The position numbers were made by a program, and so were the translations under genes. Source: Paenibacillus rhizosphaerae (GTDB taxonomy: Bacteria > Bacillota > Bacilli > Paenibacillales > Paenibacillaceae). From it: a DNA stretch of 64,000 nucleotides. The notes beneath the pieces were generated by a model. It made no database searches. It saw nothing but the letters and a program-made list of their open reading frames with translations, and was not told the origin of the DNA. Positions 60,298-64,000 of the stretch are shown here, one piece after another (the stretch's first letter is position 1; every line of letters begins with the position of its first letter). The stretch lies in contig NZ_JACHXJ010000002.1 in assembly GCF_014192015.1 (NCBI RefSeq), positions 806,001 to 870,000 of the forward strand. Reading direction: 5' to 3'.

Positions 60298-61029
60298 TCA
60301 GGCGCGAAAAAAATAAAGCAGCGCATCCGGCAGCTCTTTTTGCCAGAAGCCCCAAATATGCTTGCCGTCTTTCTCGGTATACTGAACGGTTGCGCCGCGG
60401 TCCAACAGCAGTTCTTTCATGCTTCGGTTGATCTCGACGAAGTTGTAGACCCCAAGGTCGCTCTCGAAATGGGTTTCCTGGAGGCCGACGATCATGTAGA
60501 CATCGAGCCAGGACAAGTCGTCGTTATCGGCTACGATTTCCTGGGTGTCCGTATAGTACGCGCCGGACAAGCTGATGATCCGGTGGAACAGTTCCGGATA
60601 GTTCATGGCCAAGTGGAGCGATACGCATCCCCCCAGCGAGTCACCGGCCAGCACGCGCTGCTCGGGGTCCTGGCGCACCGGATATTTTTGCTCGATGAAG
60701 GGAATAATTTCTTCGGCAAAGCAACGGGTGTAAGCCTCGAACCGGCTGCCGAACGGCGCATATTCTTCGGTTCGCACGGCGGTGTCGACCTCGACGCCCA
60801 CGACGATGAAGGGTTCGGCGAGATCGTCCAGGATCAGCTGATTGGCGATGGTGGCGATCCGGCCGAAATTAAAAAATTCCTCGCCATCCTGGCAGTAGAT
60901 GACCGGATAGCTGACGACCTCGTGGTAACCGGGCGGAAGATATACGCGCAGGTTGCGGCTTTCATTTAAAAAGCGGCTCTCCAGTTGTTCCTTGTGAATG
61001 GTTCGTTTCAAGTATTTTGAATCCGTCAT
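60298..61029 (-). CDS. Alpha/beta-hydrolase esterase (enterochelin-esterase/EstD-like)
   Basis: 243 residues, cytoplasmic. The nucleophile elbow is GDSLGG, the oxyanion start is LPPGYHEVVSYPVIYCQDG, and the catalytic His is likely in DGKHIWGFWQKELPDAL. This is the putative esterase D / Fes family that includes siderophore and sugar esterases; no siderophore gene is nearby, so the substrate is unknown. AAGGTGATC precedes the start on the minus strand. It diverges from pdhA. Confidence 0.85.
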   Translation of the reverse strand: MTDSKYLKRTIHKEQLESRFLNESRNLRVYLPPGYHEVVSYPVIYCQDGEEFFNFGRIATIANQLILDDLAEPFIVVGVEVDTAVRTEEYAPFGSRFEAYTRCFAEEIIPFIEQKYPVRQDPEQRVLAGDSLGGCVSLHLAMNYPELFHRIISLSGAYYTDTQEIVADNDDLSWLDVYMIVGLQETHFESDLGVYNFVEINRSMKELLLDRGATVQYTEKDGKHIWGFWQKELPDALLYFFRA

Positions 61030-61133
61030 TCATGATCACCTTTCGTGCGGTTAATTTTTGCAATCGGGAAAACAATAAGTTACTATAACCCATGTTTGCC
61101 GATTTTGTACCTGTTTCAGTCAAAGCATTCTGT

Positions 61134-61165
61134 CTGTTATACAAAATAGATTAACCTGTTATACA
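61134..61165 (+). repeat. Tandem CTGTTATACA elements upstream of pdhA
   Basis: CTGTTATACA occurs at 61134-61143 and 61156-61165, 22 bases apart (about two helical turns). An inverted copy of the core (TATAACAG) lies at 61241-61248, just after the pdhA -10. This spacing suggests a binding site for a regulator, not yet identified. Confidence 0.55.
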
Positions 61166-61205
61166 TACAAAGCGCAAATATTTTGAAATTTAATCCGCAA
61201 TAGCT

Positions 61206-61235
61206 TTGACGAATTGAATAAAACAGGTGTATAAT
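61206..61235 (+). promoter_or_regulatory. Sigma-A promoter of the pdh operon
   Basis: TTGACG (61206-61211), 18-base spacer, TATAAT (61230-61235), 54 bases before the pdhA start. Confidence 0.85.
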
Positions 61236-61258
61236 AATTCTATAACAGCGGAACTTGA

Positions 61259-62356
<1,098 letters not shown>

Positions 62357-62410
62357 ATCGTTTGATCCGTTTTGCGTAGTTTAACGAATGTTTAAGGAGG
62401 AAATGAAGCA

Positions 62411-63391
62411 ATGGCACAAATGAATATGAAGGAAGCAATCCGCGATGCGCTGCGCGTGGAACTCAAGCGTGACCCGAACGTGATTGTGTTTGGTGAGGAC
62501 GTAGGTAATGTCGGCGGCGTGTTCCGTGCAACGGAAGGGCTGCAAAAAGAATTCGGAGAGGAGCGCGTCTTTGACACGCCGCTGGCTGAATCCGCGATCG
62601 GCGGCTTGGCTGTGGGCCTCGGGATTCAAGGCTTCCGTCCAGTAGCCGAAATCCAGTTTGTCGGCTTTATCTTTGAAGCGCTCGACCAAATGTTTGTACA
62701 GGCAGCCCGCATGCGTTTCCGTTCCGGCGGACGCTACAATGCGCCGATCGTATTCCGCACACCGTTTGGCGGCGGGGTTAAAGCGGCTGAGCTTCACACC
62801 GATTCCCTGGAAGGTTTGGCGGTACAAACTCCGGGTATTAAAGTGGTAGTGCCGTCGAACCCTTACGACGCCAAAGGCCTGATGATTGCGGCGATCCGCG
62901 ACAACGATCCGGTGTTCTTCATGGAGCACCTGAACCTGTACCACGCGTTCCGCGCCGAAGTGCCTGAAGAGGATTACGTCGTTGAGCTGGGTAAAGCCAA
63001 CGTGGTCCGCGAAGGCTCCGACGTGACGATCATCGCCTACGGCATGATGGTTCACACGGCAACGAAAGCAGCGGAAGAGCTTGAGAAAACGAAAGGCATC
63101 AAAGCCGAAATCATCGACCTGCGTACGCTGAATCCTTTGGATATCGATACGATCGTTGCATCGATCAAGAAAACAAACCGTGCCATCGTCGTACAGGAAG
63201 CACAAAAAACTTCCGGCGTCGCGGCTGAGGTCATTGCTCAAATCAACGAAAAGGCGATTCTTCACCTGGAAGCTCCAGTACTGCGTGTAGCTGGACCTGA
63301 CACGGTATATCCTTTTGCCCAAATCGAAGACACATGGCTTCCTACACCGGCTCGAGTCATCGCTGCAGTCAACAAAGTCATGGAATTCTAA
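62411..63391 (+). CDS. pdhB: Pyruvate dehydrogenase E1 component, beta subunit
   Basis: 326 residues. Signatures: [57 protein letters not shown] and the C-terminal swivel domain ([32 protein letters not shown]). It completes the TPP site with PdhA. GGAGG lies ten bases before the ATG. Confidence 0.97.
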   Translation: MAQMNMKEAIRDALRVELKRDPNVIVFGEDVGNVGGVFRATEGLQKEFGEERVFDTPLAESAIGGLAVGLGIQGFRPVAEIQFVGFIFEALDQMFVQAARMRFRSGGRYNAPIVFRTPFGGGVKAAELHTDSLEGLAVQTPGIKVVVPSNPYDAKGLMIAAIRDNDPVFFMEHLNLYHAFRAEVPEEDYVVELGKANVVREGSDVTIIAYGMMVHTATKAAEELEKTKGIKAEIIDLRTLNPLDIDTIVASIKKTNRAIVVQEAQKTSGVAAEVIAQINEKAILHLEAPVLRVAGPDTVYPFAQIEDTWLPTPARVIAAVNKVMEF

Positions 63392-63423
63392 GAATCGCAG
63401 TCATTCAATAGGGAGGTAGTAAC

Positions 63424-64000
63424 GTGGCAAAATTTGAATATCGGTTCCCCGAACTGGGAGAGGGCTTGCATGAAGGCGAAATTATCAAAATGCATATCAA
63501 GCCTGGCGATAAAGTAACAGACGACGACATCATTATGGAAGTGCAGAACGACAAGGCGGTTGTAGAAGTGCCTTGTCCGGTTAACGGCACAGTGCTGGAA
63601 GTGTTCACGAAGGACGGACAGGTGTGCCGTGTGGGCGAAGTAGTCGCCATTATCGACGCGGAAGGCGAAGTGCCTGAGCAGGAAGCTCCTGCCGGCGACC
63701 ACGGCGCCCAAGAAGCCGACGCAGCGAAAGGCAGCGCGGATACGACTTCTTCCCCTGCGGCAAGCAGCCCATCCGATGCCAAAGAAGGCGGCGCTGACCA
63801 AGCTCCGGCTCCTTCAGCTCCGAACAAAGAAGTGCTGGCTACGCCTAGCGTGCGCAAGTTTGCGCGTGAGCAAGGTGTTGACATCGCGCAAGTGAACGGA
63901 ACCGGCAACAACGGTAAAGTTACTCGAGAAGACGTCGAAGCGTTCAAAAACGGCGGCGGCCAAGCGGCAGCACCTGCAGCAGCGAAAGCTGAAGACAAGG
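63424..64000 (+). CDS. pdhC: Dihydrolipoamide acetyltransferase E2, truncated by the window end
   Basis: 192 codons are visible; the rest lies beyond the window. The lipoyl domain has the lipoylated lysine K44 in QNDKAVVEV. An Ala/Pro/Ser-rich flexible linker (about 80-140) follows, then the peripheral subunit-binding domain ([34 protein letters not shown]) and the start of a second Ala-rich linker. The acyltransferase domain is not visible. The GTG start has GGGAGG upstream and lies 32 bases after pdhB. Confidence 0.95.
   Translation, partial: MAKFEYRFPELGEGLHEGEIIKMHIKPGDKVTDDDIIMEVQNDKAVVEVPCPVNGTVLEVFTKDGQVCRVGEVVAIIDAEGEVPEQEAPAGDHGAQEADAAKGSADTTSSPAASSPSDAKEGGADQAPAPSAPNKEVLATPSVRKFAREQGVDIAQVNGTGNNGKVTREDVEAFKNGGGQAAAPAAAKAEDK

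Overview
The window looks like chromosomal DNA of a spore-forming, Gram-positive member of the Bacillales, most likely Paenibacillaceae (Paenibacillus-like). This rests on the moderately GC-rich coding sequence, strong GGAGG ribosome binding sites with frequent GTG/TTG starts, spore genes (cotE, spoVK, a YjcZ-type peptide) and a gene order, cotE-mutS-mutL-miaA-hfq-spoVK-hflX-ynbB-glnR-glnA, that parallels Bacillus subtilis with insertions. No rRNA, tRNA, CRISPR array, transposase or prophage gene was recognised.

Layout. 1-10 kb: the end of an aromatic-acid exporter family gene, cotE, an amidoligase-like gene, mutS, mutL, an RsmJ-type methyltransferase, miaA and hfq. 10-20 kb: a class A penicillin-binding protein with a fibronectin-III domain and an Asn/Gly-rich tail, a DUF402-YdcF pair, spoVK, hflX, ynbB, and glnRA behind an exact GlnR/TnrA box. 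20-21.7 kb: a 41-codon YjcZ-type gene, a DUF1259 gene and a chloramphenicol acetyltransferase gene with a complete translational-attenuation leader. 21.8-28.1 kb: a sugar ABC importer (binding lipoprotein and two permeases, no ATPase) followed by a YesM/YesN-type two-component system. 28.3-30 kb: the divergent SOS module lexA / yneA with LexA boxes, then a DUF896 gene. 30-42.8 kb: housekeeping and repair genes (two HAD phosphatases, mtnD, metH, rnz, an Fpg/Nei glycosylase overlapping endonuclease IV) and a tightly coupled cluster of a cyclic-phosphate-type receiver protein, a thioredoxin, an ABC ATPase and an RlmM-like methyltransferase.

42.8-53.6 kb is the most unusual region: ten co-directional, closely packed genes that resemble a Tad / type IV-like secretion or pilus machine. 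They encode a Ser/Thr kinase fused to a MinD-like domain, a SAF (CpaB-like) membrane protein, two degenerate MinD/CpaE-like proteins, a membrane-anchored CpaF-like ATPase, a long TadB/TadC-like membrane protein and four small or medium proteins with one N-terminal membrane segment. A sigma-A-like promoter and a structured, terminator-like hairpin precede the cluster.

53.7-64 kb: an ABC-F ATPase, a MoeB/ThiF-type E1 enzyme, an orphan OmpR-type regulator with an atypical receiver, an NlpC/P60 endopeptidase, thiamine pyrophosphokinase, a TRIC-like channel, a low-molecular-weight phosphatase, an esterase, and the start of the pyruvate dehydrogenase operon (pdhA, pdhB, truncated pdhC), preceded by a promoter and repeated CTGTTATA elements.
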